64,000 bases of DNA from Calycina herbarum (GCA_001414485.1 LLEY01000022.1:496001-560000); one strand, 5' to 3'; shown: positions 30,766 through 42,571, counted from the first letter of the stretch. The notes: generated by a model from the sequence alone, not told the origin. A program made the numbers and translations.

Positions 30766-33318
30766 CTAGGGTGAAATTGGTGTTGCCGTCGCATCTTCCA
30801 CTGCTTCTGCCACAGCGTTGGTTCTCTCGGTCGCATCTATCTTACTTGGCAATTCTTCTCCCCAGGCCTTAGATTCTTCAGATTCAATCGGCTCTGGAAC
30901 GACCTTCCGCGTTATTTTGGGCGCCTCTTTGGATGATGGTTCCGCGCTGGATGTATCCACAGATGCAGGTTTTAATTCTTTACGCTTTGGGGCTTCTTTG
31001 GATACCGGCCTTGGAGAATCATCCATTTGTTCATGGAATCTTGATGGATGTGGGGCATTCGAGTTCCTGTGAGGTGACTTTACTAATGGTTTAGCGTTAT
31101 GAGTATGTCCATTAGCTTCTGCATCAAATATGCTCTCTTGATAACTCTCTTGGGTCTTCGGCCTGCCGTCTGATTTTGCAATCGGTCTTGAAAACTCGGT
31201 AAATTTTTCGTTTCTTGGAGGAGAAGGATAGTTCTCTTTGAAATTGTTTTGCGGCGGTGGAGCAGCTGCTTTTGCACCCCATCCAGTTTTCCTTTTCTCG
31301 CCCATCCAGGTTCCCCAGCTGCCGATATATGCACCGGCCTTGCTTCCAACACTTTGTACTGTCTGTTTGGCGCCATTAAGATCAGGTGCTTGGAACCCCG
31401 GACTAGGCATTGGAGTCCCGTTTTTCTCTGCTTGAAGTCTCGCTTCTTCTTGCTTTTTTCTCTGGCTCTCTTTCAGTGCTTCCATATCCGCGTAAAGCTT
31501 GTTGAACACTGTACTAGCCTTTTCTTTTCCTGCGGCCAGATTCTTACCGAGAATCTCTTTGCCAACAGCAAATCTCTCATCAAGATGGAACTCTTTAACT
31601 TGTTCGGCAATCCGACGTTGAACATCGTCAATAGTGAGCCCGCCTGCGCAAGGATGCTTCGGCTCGACGATATCAAAGAGATGAGAGTCGGTGTTTCTCT
31701 CCCATATCCTGTAATTCTCGCTCCTTGACCACGCTTCAATCCAATCGGCACCGAAGTCAAGTGCGGGGTCACCCTCAACGTGAGGAAGCATTGCTCGCGG
31801 ATTGTGAGCATGATGTTTGAGGTAATTGTGACATTTGACGGATGATATGAGAGAAAGAAGGTACTCCTCGAACTGCAGTCGAATGAACTCTTCCGATCCA
31901 ACGTAACCCATGGTTTTCGGCCGGCCAGGATTAGCTTCGTCCCAAGTGTCGTTCACCGACTGTGTAATAAAGTCCATCCAGCGACGATCAGCAGCAGATA
32001 AAGTGAGAGCCGCACGCAAAGAGCTAGAGGTGATATTGATAGTCATATCGTCAAGGTTGATGAGGATATCACTGTAACGATCTTTTTGTTGTAAAAGAAG
32101 GGAATTGGTGGATCCAACAATGTAAGATTTGGTTCCATAATCCGCCAATATATCAAGTTGTTGCAAGGGGGTATAAGGACCGTAGAGACTTCCCTGCCGG
32201 AGTTATTAGTGCAAAACATATCGGGCGTTGGGCGGGTTTCTTACCCTTCCAAATATTTGAAGCGGTAGTCCCATGTATGACAATAATGAACTTCGGTCGC
32301 TTGTCTTTAGGCTTGTTGGTTTAACCAATTGCTTCTCATAAGTTTCCAACTCTGGGTCCGCACAATCCTGAAGATTTCGAATAAGGCCCGGTATTAACGA
32401 TATCAGGGAGAATTGCATCATGCATAATCTCTCACATCTGGATCCAAAAAATAGCATCTATCAAAGCGGTTAGTGACCAATTTACTGTACCCATTCTGTC
32501 TGTAAAATGTACCTTTGGTTGTAACAAACAGCATTTGAAGAGCACTAAAGTCTGCCATTTGAACTCCTTGACCAACTCTCTCAAACTCATTCCCAGATAT
32601 TCTTCACGGTCCTCCTCGGCCAAGCCCACACCCCTCTCTTTCTCCTCCTTCAGGCTATCTTGGAATCGCCTCAAAATCTCCGTATCCGTGAATTCCTTCT
32701 GAGCGAACCAGGCCGTAGTCACCACTGACAGTCTTTCTCTCAGCATCCCAAAGAATTGAGGCGAATCGGCTATTACAACGACTGCTTTCTGAACGGTGGA
32801 CCGCGTTACATCGGCTGGGCGATTTATGAGCATAGAGGCATCCAATTGCCTTGTACATGATATTCCGAAGAGGGACGTCGCTGTGGCATTATCTTTGGCC
32901 GGTTTGAGTAGGGTGAAATAAGAGAAATCTTCGGAAGAGCTATGATTTTGACCCAATGTTAGATTTATTCTGGCGCTGTAGGGCTGATGAAAGGGAAGGC
33001 AAGAGAGAGCTCACGCATGTGCTCCATCACTCAATGCCATAAAAGGCAGAAGAGACCAGTCATTATCGAGTGCGGGATCAACACCTTCGTCTACTCCAAA
33101 CCAGCTTTCTACCTCTGGGCCTCTACATTGTGCTCTTGTCAGCTCCCAAATCTTATTTTATGTGCCAACACAGTACTCGGGTCGGCCTACCTCGCATGAT
33201 GAAATCCAACTACCGTAACCAAAGGAATGAAGCCTGGGTTCACAACCTTCGCTGGCGCTGGTGCTTGCACTGGCACTGGCACTGGTGGCTCATTGGGAGT
33301 TGTCTCGGAGTTCTCCAT
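30766..33318 (-). CDS. avl9: AVL9-like late secretory pathway protein
   Basis: Avl9 is a DENN-related protein that acts in exocytic transport from the Golgi to the plasma membrane. Five exons (33318-33191, 33122-33015, 32939-32513, 32457-32245, 32193-30766) join in phase into 767 residues (yeast Avl9 is 764). After a Pro-rich start come family signatures: VVGFHHARGPEVESWFGV, LPFMALSDGAHASSEDFSYF, LFGISCTRQL, MLFFGSRCERLCMMQFSLIS, PTSLKTSDRSSLL, YMGLPLQIFGRGSLYGPYTP and LQQLDILADYGTKSYIVGST. The C-terminal ~200 residues are Pro/Ser/Glu-rich and disordered. Introns are 51-75 nt. The start ATG at 33318 precedes VVNPGFIPLVTVVGF by about 26 residues, consistent with the family. Confidence 0.94.
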
Positions 33319-34560
33319 GCTGGCTGAGATTGGTTTCCAAAAACTGGAGTGTTCACAATCCGATTCCCTCGACGGTTCTCTACCCGATTCTTCCCTAGAT
33401 TTGTGCCTCGAAAGTATGCCCTCGGTCGTACCTGCTATCGTTCAACGCATTTTGCCCCTTTCGTATAACCGGAATTTCCACGGAGTGTGTCGTCGGTTTC
33501 GCAACGTTTGCCTTGCTTGGCTTTGGGGAGCTTTTTGTCTTGGAGGCTTGGGAGTCGTTCGAGTTCGAGGACGGCGTTCGTCCTGACTGTTGTTTTGGAT
33601 TTACGAATAAGGAATTCCAGCCTTCACAAATAGCTTGTATGCGCGGGCGGTGGAATTCTGACCGCCGAGTGCTTCCTGGGTAGTTCTAGTGCCGCTGCAG
33701 CCATCTGCGCTGCCAGCGAAGTGTTCGCAGGGTTCATTGTGGCACGTGACCATTCCTCACCCAAAAATCGATGGCTCGCCCCATTATTGTTGCTGCACGT
33801 AATATGGATAACGTGGTTGATAAATCAATTTCCCATCTTGTTTCCTACCATTTCGGGGTGCCAGGCGGTGTCGAGGGGTCGACGATAGGTAGCGATGGAT
33901 GGTATGCTACCGATGCCATTGCAACGTCAGTGTCAGATACTGCTGTCTTCGCCCACCAGTTTGAGCCAGCAGTCAGGGACACTATGACTCCATACACCGA
34001 GGGACGGGATGAGATTCTGCAGCGGGTATGGTAATCCCACTCCACGGGCAGAAGAGAAGCGAGAGAAGCAGCAGAGGGGTGTCGGCCATTATTTGATTGA
34101 CCAAACCTCAAGAGGCCCATGTCGATTCCAAAGTTAGGGGAAAGAACAACACCCGCTCCGGCCCTTGGATCATGCAGCCAACTCCAAAACGGTCAATGAG
34201 TGCATATAGTACAATTCATCAATACTACATGGACTTGGACCGGGCCCTCCTCTTTCTCTAACCCCCAGTTCATATAACTCCTTTGCCTTGGGCAAAAATG
34301 CCATCTTGTGATAATAAAACCATCTCATGATTCTACAAGTAGATGCGATAATTACCTCAGTGAAGATCTGAACTAAGTGTACTCCGTAGGAGTGTAGCTG
34401 AATGACATACACTGAGAAAAAAAATGTATTAAAACATTGGCATAATGAAATTTAATAACTTCTCGAGAGCCTCAAACGTAGGATTTTCATTTAATTAATC
34501 TACTTACCCAGATACTTTCGAATAATATGTTTGTATGCTACACTCTCATTGCCTTTACAG
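33319..34560. other. Intergenic upstream of avl9
   Basis: About 1.2 kb. A plus frame at 33771-34034 (87 codons) has no motif and overlaps a similar-quality minus frame, so neither is accepted. The avl9 promoter lies at the low-coordinate end. Confidence 0.4.
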
Positions 34561-34569
34561 CTAAAGATC

Positions 34570-35360
34570 AACTGCCTTCGTTGCACATCGCATCCTCACC
34601 CAAGAATCCTAAGAATCTTGGCTTACACTTTCACCCCCTTTGTCCCCCTAAAAATCCTTATGGAGGTTATGCCAAGGCTCACATATGCCCTTTGCCGTCC
34701 ACAAGTTTATGATTCCAGCCCTATTCTCGGCTTTTGTTGCAAGTCGCACCTTCTGCCAATGACGCCGAGATTCTTGGCTTCTATAGACTTTCATCTAAAT
34801 GTGATCCAAGGACATCTTTTCTTCGTTAGTTGATTCAGTTTCATGTGGTAACACCACAGACGGAAGAGTGCTTCCCAACCCAAGCCAACGCCAAGAGCCA
34901 AGCTCATCCCTTTTCTCCTTGACAACGACAACATCTTTGATTTTTCAGGTGAAAGGTGTGGTGGAAATCCTTTTTGTTGCATTTCGAACTTCCTGCCAAC
35001 CACGCCCAGTTTTCTTGGCTTCCGTGGTGGCTAGCTTGAGGCTGGATACAACCAATGCGAGCCCCCCAAATGGATCGTCCACTTTGGGGGTGACGACTGC
35101 TGTTACACCTGGCGATATCTAGAAATGGAACTATTTTGCTATCTTGTTGCATTTCGATATCTCTGCCAATTGTGCCCAGTCTGCTTGGCCCTTCTTTCTC
35201 ACAAGAGGCTTTGAACTTGGTGTCACCACTCAGCAATTCGCCAAGGAGTCGAGTATCAATCGAGAGGTTTTGTAGCGTTGATAAGTTCATTACCGACCCT
35301 TCGCTGTCCACTCAAAGCTTGAAAGCCATTTGTTGCACTTCGAACATTCTTAGTATTTGG
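34570..35360 (-). pseudogene. Relic with repeated short protein motif (LGxxGRxxEMQQ)
   Basis: On the minus strand the motif [KR]LGxxGRx[FI]EMQQ recurs in different frames: RLGTIGRDIEMQQ (about 35145-35185), KLGVVGRKFEMQQ (about 34975-35015), NLGVIGRRCDLQQ (about 34735-34775). Weaker copies are near 35330 (RMFEVQQ) and 34575. At DNA level the repeats share TTGTTGCA.TTCGA and CTGCCAA..CGCCCAG on the plus strand, and are spaced about 160-240 bp. Frames are broken between copies. It looks like a decayed gene whose product had repeated helical segments. The family is unknown. Confidence 0.4.
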
Positions 35361-35399
35361 TTCAAGGTAGAGGTCCAACGTGCTAGTAGTGCAACACCG

Positions 35400-37172
35400 A
35401 GGTGAGAGTTATAGGCTTTCTTCTTTCAACGCCATTTTCCTCACTTCTTTCAAATGCTCTAGGACAAAACAAAGTATTATTCGAAAGGCTAGGCACAACT
35501 GAGATATCTATTCTCTAACTGTCTTGGACTATATCGGATAAGAATGTCAATTGTTCTAGACCATCTCGCCACGATACTTGGTAGAAGTAGACTGAAGTTC
35601 AGTGGCATGCCATAGGCTCTAAACTAACCAACTCATCTACCCTTTATCTAACCCTATCAACTGCTACAATTTGATATTAGCTCATCGCTCAAGTAGGATG
35701 GAAAAAGGAGGAATTATATCTAAAATCACATAAGTTTGGATTGAAGAAAGACAATATACTATACTCGACAGTCCCTAGCCTGAGATTCTTCTGTACTCCA
35801 CTTTAGTGGACATTAATCCCATTCGCTCTCTCGTTCATCAAAAAAAATCTGAGGTCAATAGAATTTGAGGCTGAGAGCGACACATCTGGCCAGAAACCGG
35901 GCCGTGAGGAGGCACGACCCGCCCCCCCTCCCCCGTCGTGGAAACAAATCGCCCGGGGGGTGGGGTTGACACCTAATATCATCAATTTTGACATCTGGCA
36001 TTTGTACCTCGTCTTATGAGCATCCTATTCTCCTATTATCATCAAATGCGTCATCCCATGATTTGTGTTATCATCCTATCATCTTTCCAACGGGTCAACA
36101 GAAGAGAAAAAAGGCTGCGGGCCCTCAAAGACATCGTTGCGCAATGGAGTCGAACCAGCCTCGCGGTGGTCGGCAGCAATAATTCAGGTTCGTCCCTCCG
36201 ATTCCCCACCTACATAGACTCGTCGCTCCAGCTTTTCGTAACCCAAAAACTTTGGACAATTTAGAATGGTAACCAAGATCTTCTCAGACAACCATTCGAT
36301 TACCCCAGAACATCTAGGTTAATACTTTAGAATAACACTTTTATTGTTTATCCTGAGCATGTTTCCACCACTAAGAAACCTAGTGGTGCTTTGGTTGTGA
36401 GTCTTTACTACTATCCTAGAAGAAAGCGAGGAGTCAATAATGTTACTTTCCCTTCTCGAAGCGACATTCTATTGTTCTTTCATTTCTTTCGTGACTAGGA
36501 CCATTTTCGCGATTTCGCGATACTTCCACCCTCGGTGAATAGCATCAAGAAAACAGAAAAGGGTTGATCGACTTGAAGAGCTCTGACCTGCCCAACTTCT
36601 GGATAATATTCTTCCTTGCGCTTTAGCAAAACAGGGGGTATTGTTAGTATCCTTTTGGGGATGGTAATGGTCACTCCAGTTTGTGATGGAGAGCTATTGT
36701 CTCGCGATATTAGATGCCATTTGTCAAGATTTTAAACTTCATATTTACCCAGAACGAAGGTCTCAAGTTTTTGAGTCAGCTTTTCTTTATTCATCACAGA
36801 GAAAGAGATGTATTTATTCCGGCCACTCAAGGGAAGAAGCTCGGTAATTTGTCCCAAAGTGCGGGGTATGATAGTGGGGCATAACCCCTAAACTGCAACA
36901 CGCTTAATTTTGGCGGTGAAATATTTCTCCCATCATCTTCTCACACTTTTCCATCATTCTTGAACACCATCGTTTTGCACAAATTTTAAGTGGCGAGTGC
37001 CCAGCAAATCCTCTTTACGGTTGTTTCCCGGTTCTCTACATTCCGTATTAGATGCCAAGCTATTCTTAGCTGCGGCACTTTATGTTCCTCGAAGGAGATT
37101 TCTACAAATTTCCAGATCTCTTGGCTTCTAGGTTTAAGCCTAGGGTTAGAAAATCGGGATCTTTTTGGCTCT
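35400..37172. other. Intergenic, no gene seen
   Basis: About 1.8 kb of mostly AT-rich sequence with a short G/C-rich patch near 35.93 kb (a CCCCCCTCCCCC run followed by CCCGGGGGG). No ORF has splice or motif support. Confidence 0.4.
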
Positions 37173-37179
37173 TATAAAG
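37173..37179 (+). promoter_or_regulatory. TATA box of the PL9 gene
   Basis: TATAAAG lies 81 bp before the ATG at 37260 in otherwise ordinary sequence. The spacing fits a transcription start 30-40 bp downstream and a short leader. Confidence 0.5.
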
Positions 37180-37259
37180 TCGAAGGATTTTCCTCATGAA
37201 GCAAAAAATAAGCTTAGTTTCTTTTACGAAGCCATTCATTCATTCTTAGAACCGTCATC

Positions 37260-38556
37260 ATGAGGTCCTCTTTCACTTTCTTCCTTGTAGCTGCAAGCTT
37301 CCCTCTTTCTCTTTGCGCTACCATCTATGTTTCTCCAACCGGATCTGGTACTGCTGCTGGTACTATCACTGCCCCTCTGAAATCAATTCAGTCGGCTGTC
37401 AATCTTGCCACTGCTGGTTCAACAATCTATCTTCGTGCTGGAACCTATGCAGTCACAACCAATGTCCAATTTACTAAGAGTGGTACTGCTGCTGCCCCTT
37501 ACACGATATCTGCTTATGCATCTGAGAAAGTCATCATCGACGGAGAGGCATTACCATCGTATGTCACATATTTTGAGCCCATCATTCAGAATACATTATG
37601 CTAACCATGGTTCAAAGCACTCCTGGTGACCTTGATTCTTCTATCCCAAGTAAGAACCGAGGTACTTTCCACATCGAGAAGGCAAACTATTGGAAGTTCA
37701 TCGGCCTCGAGCTGATCAATGGCCCCTACGGTATCTACCATGTCGATTCTTCCAACAACTATTACGAGCGAATCGTCACTCGAGATAACTATGAGACCGG
37801 GTTTCAAATGCAAGGAGCTTCTGCTCAAAATACAGTTCTGTATCTTGACTCTTACGGAAACCGCGATCCACGTAAAAATGGCGAGAGCGCAGATGGCTTC
37901 GGGTGCAAAGAGGGAAGCGGTGAGGGTAATGTCATTCGTGGTGCGCGACTATGGAACAATGTGGATGATGGTTTGGATCTCTGGGAATTTTTGTCCGGTG
38001 TTACGATCGAGGACACACTCTCATGGGGCAACGGAGTCAATCGGTAAGCCCCTCGACAATCTTTTGAATGATTTCGATTTCTAACATTGCGTTTAACAGT
38101 TGGGGTTTTACTGAATTCGAAGGCGATGGAAATGGTTTCAAGTTGGGTGGTGGAAGTGCCGGTGAGATAGGTCCAAACGCAAACCACGTCGTCACGAACT
38201 GTATTGCGTTCGAAAATGCTGCTGGTGGATTCGTCGACAATTCTCAAACCGGAGCATTCACAATCACAAGTAACACGGCATACAACAATGCAGGTACTGG
38301 ATTCGCGTTCGGAGCTTCTACTTCAACCCTCAAGAAAAACATTGCTGTTGCAAATACTGAGGCAGACAAGTCCTTGAGCTCAACCCAAGTAAACAGTGGT
38401 AACTCATGGAATTCTGGTACTTGGTCAAAAAGTAGTTTCAAGAGTGTCGATAAGACGACTGCTATTGGTGCCAGAGCAGCAGATGGCAAGATTGTAGGAA
38501 GTGATTTCCTCTTGCCAACCTCTGGTGCTGATATTGGAGCAACAACTTACTGGTGA
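37260..38556 (+). CDS. Secreted pectate lyase, polysaccharide lyase family 9
   Basis: This is predicted to cleave polygalacturonate by Ca2+-dependent beta-elimination in plant cell walls. Three exons (37260-37558, 37618-38043, 38100-38556) give 393 residues with a signal peptide (1-19, ending SLCA). A right-handed beta-helix is expected. The PL9 catalytic constellation is intact: Asp192 in SADGFGCKEGSG, Asp216/Asp217/Asp220 in NNVDDGLDLWEF, and Lys256 in NGFKLGGG. Its spacing (24/25/28/64) matches the Ca-binding aspartates and catalytic lysine described for Pel9A (209/233/234/237/273). The mature protein starts with TIYVSPTGSGTAAG, a common opening in PL9. PL9 is more common in bacteria and patchy in fungi, but the three exons show it is settled here. 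It is a likely plant-biomass enzyme beside AT-rich repeats. Confidence 0.93.
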
Positions 38557-38686
38557 GCCTGATGGGGGGGTAGTTGTAAGAGTTTCCAGCTTGCTAAATT
38601 TCATTTTCGGCTTCTTGTATATATTTTGATGGTTAGAAATGTAAATACCATACCAATTCCAAAGCTCTACTGTGCTCAGGTATACT

Positions 38687-39007
38687 TTATTCACCAATTA
38701 TGGAATTGACCAATTATGTTGCTACTTTAGACTACTATGTAGTGGGTCTAGTAATTTCTATTATTAAATTAAATTGTTCAAAAGTATTTAGGTCAATCAA
38801 GATAATTGAATAAGATCGTAAAAAATATAGAGTATTAGATAAATTGTTAGCATACCTAAATACCATTTAGTAAAGATAATCAAGCAAAGTAATTTGAAAA
38901 AATAAGACTGTTTAACAGAGCTTAAGTCTGGGTCATCAATTTACAGCGAAATCTAGTGTATGTCTAACCATAATTGCCAATTGGGCAATTCCATAATTGG
39001 TGAATAA
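38687..39007. mobile_element. Short inverted-repeat element (MITE-like)
   Basis: The left end TTATTCACCAATTATGGAAT (from 38687) has its reverse complement at the right end (to 39007). After one mismatch the complementarity extends to about 32 bp. The 321-bp interior is AT-rich with no ORF. No clear target-site duplication was found. It lies 130 bp downstream of the PL9 gene and shares the short string ATTGACCAATTAT with the element at 39688. Confidence 0.65.
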
Positions 39008-39687
39008 GCCGTTTAAGCTTTCCTGGATGTTTCTCAATACTTCTGAAGGCTTCTGCGGCAGTTTTTATCAATTTACTCGTCAAAAACATAAACGATTTCC
39101 CATATGGGCAAATATGAAAAATGACAGCCATACTTATTTAAGTGAAGAAGTCATGAACTGGCGATGAAGATGACCAAGAAGTCAGATTATGGCTTAGAAC
39201 ATGTCCTCCTAACTTCAACGCGGGGTCAACTTGGACACTTTCTTCACGTCAAGCCCTTGCCACTTCTTACAAGTGTATCCAAGCTTCATTTCCAGTTTCT
39301 AGCAAAGACATCACGATGATGCACATAAACCCCTAAGCAAAGCAGGAAAGAATAAAAATTCGTTTGCCGACGATTATCGGCGACGTTGAATCTAGAACGC
39401 ATCCAATTTGAGAAAGGCGAATTGAGAATCAAATTTCACAAAAGGTTCAATTGGAAGTTTTTCCTACTAAAAATAAATCGATGGCCATCTGGTGGGGCGA
39501 GGCACTGCTGCTAATATTAAGTGTCCCTATTTGATATCGATTTCTTTGTGATGGGAAGTAATATTGGATTGGGTTGGATCTGACGAGCAAATAGTAACCC
39601 ATCAACTTGGACAAAGAAACTTTTTTAATGGCATAGATGTATATAACACAACGAAAGACCCACCAGCAGATAGTTGAAATATTTTGC

Positions 39688-40278
39688 GATCTGGTATATT
39701 TTATCTAACAATTAATTAATTGACCAATTATATAAGGAATTTCTCAATTTCTCAGACTTTATGGATTAATAAATATACCCACCAATAAATAAAAGTGAAG
39801 CTATTCCCAAACCAATCCTTTCCCAGCTAAAGTGCTCTCCTTACCCCCCTTTTCTACCCCCTTTTCTCTACTCTCAAGAGCCCTCTTCTCACTTCCTCTA
39901 ACTCTTTTTGACCTTCTTATCTCTTACTCTACATCTTGAGTAAATTAACTATCTAAATCATCTTAAAGAGCAATAGCCTCTACAATGTCTACATTATCTC
40001 CTTCCTACCAATCCTAAAGATGCTTCCTTTTATTCCTTCTTCTCTTAGGTGAATTAAGTAAAGGCTTAAAGCTAACTATTTTGGATTTATATATAGAGGT
40101 ATATATAAATCCTAAATAGGTGATGAGCATACGATAAAAAGTGGGAATAACCTCACATACCTATAACCTCTAATTATTTATTGGTAGATAATTTCATTAA
40201 TCCACAAAGGCCAAGAAATTAATGAATTCCTTATATAATTGGTCAATTAATTAATTGTCAGATAAAATATACCAGATC
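39688..40278. mobile_element. MITE-like element with about 100-bp inverted repeats
   Basis: The left end begins GATCTGGTATATTTTATCTA at 39688, and the right end is its reverse complement, finishing at 40278. The outer ~53 bp match with one difference. Weaker complementarity extends to about 104 bp (up to ACCAATAAATA). The 591-bp element has no ORF. Inside it a perfect 12-bp-arm palindrome (GGATTTATATAT/ATATATAAATCC, 40083-40112) could form a hairpin. No clear target-site duplication. Probably a non-autonomous DNA transposon. Confidence 0.75.
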
Positions 40279-40365
40279 TATACTTGAATTAAGGAGCTTC
40301 TAGCTCTTCACAACATTTCCTGAAAAAGGAAAAACTACCTGGTTTCCTAAGCAATTTGTTCAAAA

Positions 40366-40408
40366 ATGTCTGGCAAGAACAACTCAAACACTACATCTGA
40401 TTCTGACN

Positions 40409-40439
<31 letters not shown>

Positions 40440-40889
40440 AGAAACAAAACTCGGTCAGTACTTCACGTGAAGACCTCTCAAGTCATATGCTGGGACTAGT
40501 GGACATGAAATCTGGGTCGTGGGCTAAAGGGGTAGCTAACCCAGACGATGAAGAAAGATTATATGGAAATCTCCATCGTCAGCATAATAAAGACACAGAT
40601 GAGGGAGAGTGTGAAGACTGCCATGAAGTAGGGATTGTAGTGCTCTCTTAAAAATAAGAGTAGGTGGCTGATACAACACAAGGCTGCTTCACAAAATCAA
40701 CGTGGAACCCCAGAGGAGCCACACATAAACGATCATACTGAGTCTAGGGGTACCGCAAAGCAAAGAACTCTGCAAGATGTCATCGATCGCAAGTGCGCTA
40801 AGTCAAGTGAAAGCGAGAGTAATCCCCTTTTAGAGTTGCCCAGACGTACAATGGGACTTCGCGGGGTCCAAAAGCACAAGAATCACTAA
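40366..40889 (+). pseudogene. Broken ORF interrupted by poly-C/poly-A with an ambiguous base
   Basis: ATG at 40366 (MSGKNNSNTTSDSD) is followed at 40408 by an N, 20 C and 10 A. After this run a frame one base off stays open (QKQNSVSTSREDLSSHMLGL, KSGSWAKGVANPDDEERLYG, GECEDCHEVGIVV) to a TAA at 40649. A third frame then continues with coding-like sequence (SRWLIQHKAASQNQ, RTLQDVIDRKCAKSSESES) to a TAA at 40887. The homopolymer length is probably a sequencing or assembly artefact, so part of the break may not be real. The second shift is independent of it. It may be a gag-like or orphan protein. Family unknown. Confidence 0.45.
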
Positions 40890-40998
40890 CTTACTTGCTG
40901 GAGAACGCGAAGAAAGCAGACGAAAGATTTAAAAAACAATAGTCAGTTTTCCCACAACAGTAAATATTTGCCCACCTTTACATTCATGAGTGATATTC

Positions 40999-42571
40999 TC
41001 AAACCAGAACGATTTCCCGGCACAACTCAGGATTCCACGCTTCCCCATTCGTTATCCCATGTATATAGGCATCCCCGATGATCTCGTAAGGCCCATTTTC
41101 CATGCCAGGTTTTGCCCGCAAAACATATGGTACTCGCCCTCCTTCAAGTAAAGCAATTGAATCTCCAACCGCAGAATCCATGGGTGAAAGTTCCATTAAT
41201 GTTCCATTCTTTCATAAGAAAATCCTTCTGAAACAGGTAGCGCTGAGAACCTCCGTATTGAAGTGAGTGATTTCATGATCTGGGAATGGCGAGGTTACTC
41301 CTAACCTGCTAGCGTCCCTGTCCGTCTTCAGAAACTTCCACCATGCGTCGTGTACTTTAAGAAGTAAGGATAAAGGCCAATGATTTCTCGAATGTGACGC
41401 TAGATTCTCTTGAGTGGGTGAGTCTAAAAGGGTTGAAGCACATATTGTTTGACAGTATGCCTCGTAGTACGTAGATTTTCGGGTTTGAGATTCATAAATA
41501 CGGTTTGGCAGGCTTGAAATCCCAACGATATCACGCCATTTGTTGCAAACTTCAAAAAAGTACTCCGAATCCTAAGAAGGCCCTAGAGACTCGAGTGGAT
41601 GAAGAATGATCCCCTTCAAGATAAGGCCACCTGGTTTTTGGCAATGGAAGGAGCTTAAGCTTCTAGCTGAAGCAGTGTACAAATAGCCACTATGTAGTCG
41701 ATTATGAAGACATCTGAACTGGTATTCTTCCATTTCTAAAGTCCAATCTGGAACCCACGAAGGTAAATATTTTGTTAACTTGTTCGTTTGGGAGAAACAA
41801 GGGCCAAGCTGATTAAAAATTCCCAGTGAATCGTAAAGTCCAATGGTGTTTAAAACCACTTTCTGATAGAGTGACGATGTTGAAATTGAATAGTTTGGTG
41901 ATATGCTCTTCTCTTCGTCCTAATCACAAAGACTCAATAATCCATATACCTTGTCTCGAGGATCGTAGCACTGCCGGTGTCTAAAGTAGAAAAGAAGGTT
42001 GAAGAGTTTTGGTTTTTTTTGGCCTTTCGGTGCCCCCACCAGGGTCGGCTCAGAAAGCTTTCCATCGCCAAACAGTGTCTCGAAGTAAAATGGTCCACGT
42101 CGAACGATGAATTCTTTTCCGGATCCCAGTGTTCTTCTTCGTCTCCCGGTAAAGCTTCGAAAGCATCAAAGGCCAAATCACTATCCTCGTACCTCGCCTA
42201 ACCAGGCTATGACCCGAGACGCTCCCGAATAAACACTTCCCATATGCATAACCGACCCTCTCTCCTCAATATCCCTCTGATTAATACAAATAGCATCAAT
42301 CCACATAACCCTCTTCTCTGAAACATGTCGTAAGTATCGAAGTGCAACCTCGAGATTCATCGTAACCAAACTCGCTACCCCGTCGATGAAAATCTGACGC
42401 ATCAAATCGGGATCCCCAGTTTCTCCCCAGACGTAAGACAACGCTTCATAATCCAAAGTATCGTTCAACGAAACCGACGAAAAGCCTGATCTCGCGAGTT
42501 TTGGCGTTCAGGGGTTTGTAGTGAAGCGCGGGCGCCTCTCGGTTGCTGGAAATCGTCGTGTTTGTGTCCAT
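40999..42571 (-). pseudogene. Disrupted heterokaryon-incompatibility (HET) domain gene
   Basis: The ATG at 42571 begins a typical HET start (HYKPLNAKTREIRL). After a frameshift near 42470 comes the HET domain core: LDYEALSYVWGETGDPD, LEVALRYLRHVSEKRVMWID, AICINQRDIEERGSVMHMGS, YSGASRVIAWLGE. A second frameshift (near 42190) precedes DSDLAFDAFEALP and FTSRHCLAMESFLSRPWWG. The segment that normally follows is missing, and the next recognisable part is RQCYDPRDKVYGLLSL in another frame. In-frame stops lie at 41920 (TAG), 41572 (TAG) and 41212 (TGA), yet coding quality continues to the C-terminus (YVLRAKPGMENGPYEIIGDA, YIHGITNGEAW) at 40999. HET genes trigger cell death on non-self fusion. This copy cannot make a full product. 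Confidence 0.85.

Noticed and set aside
33771..34120. Overlapping plus and minus ORFs near 33.8-34.1 kb
   Set aside because: Equal quality on both strands and no motif, so neither can be preferred.
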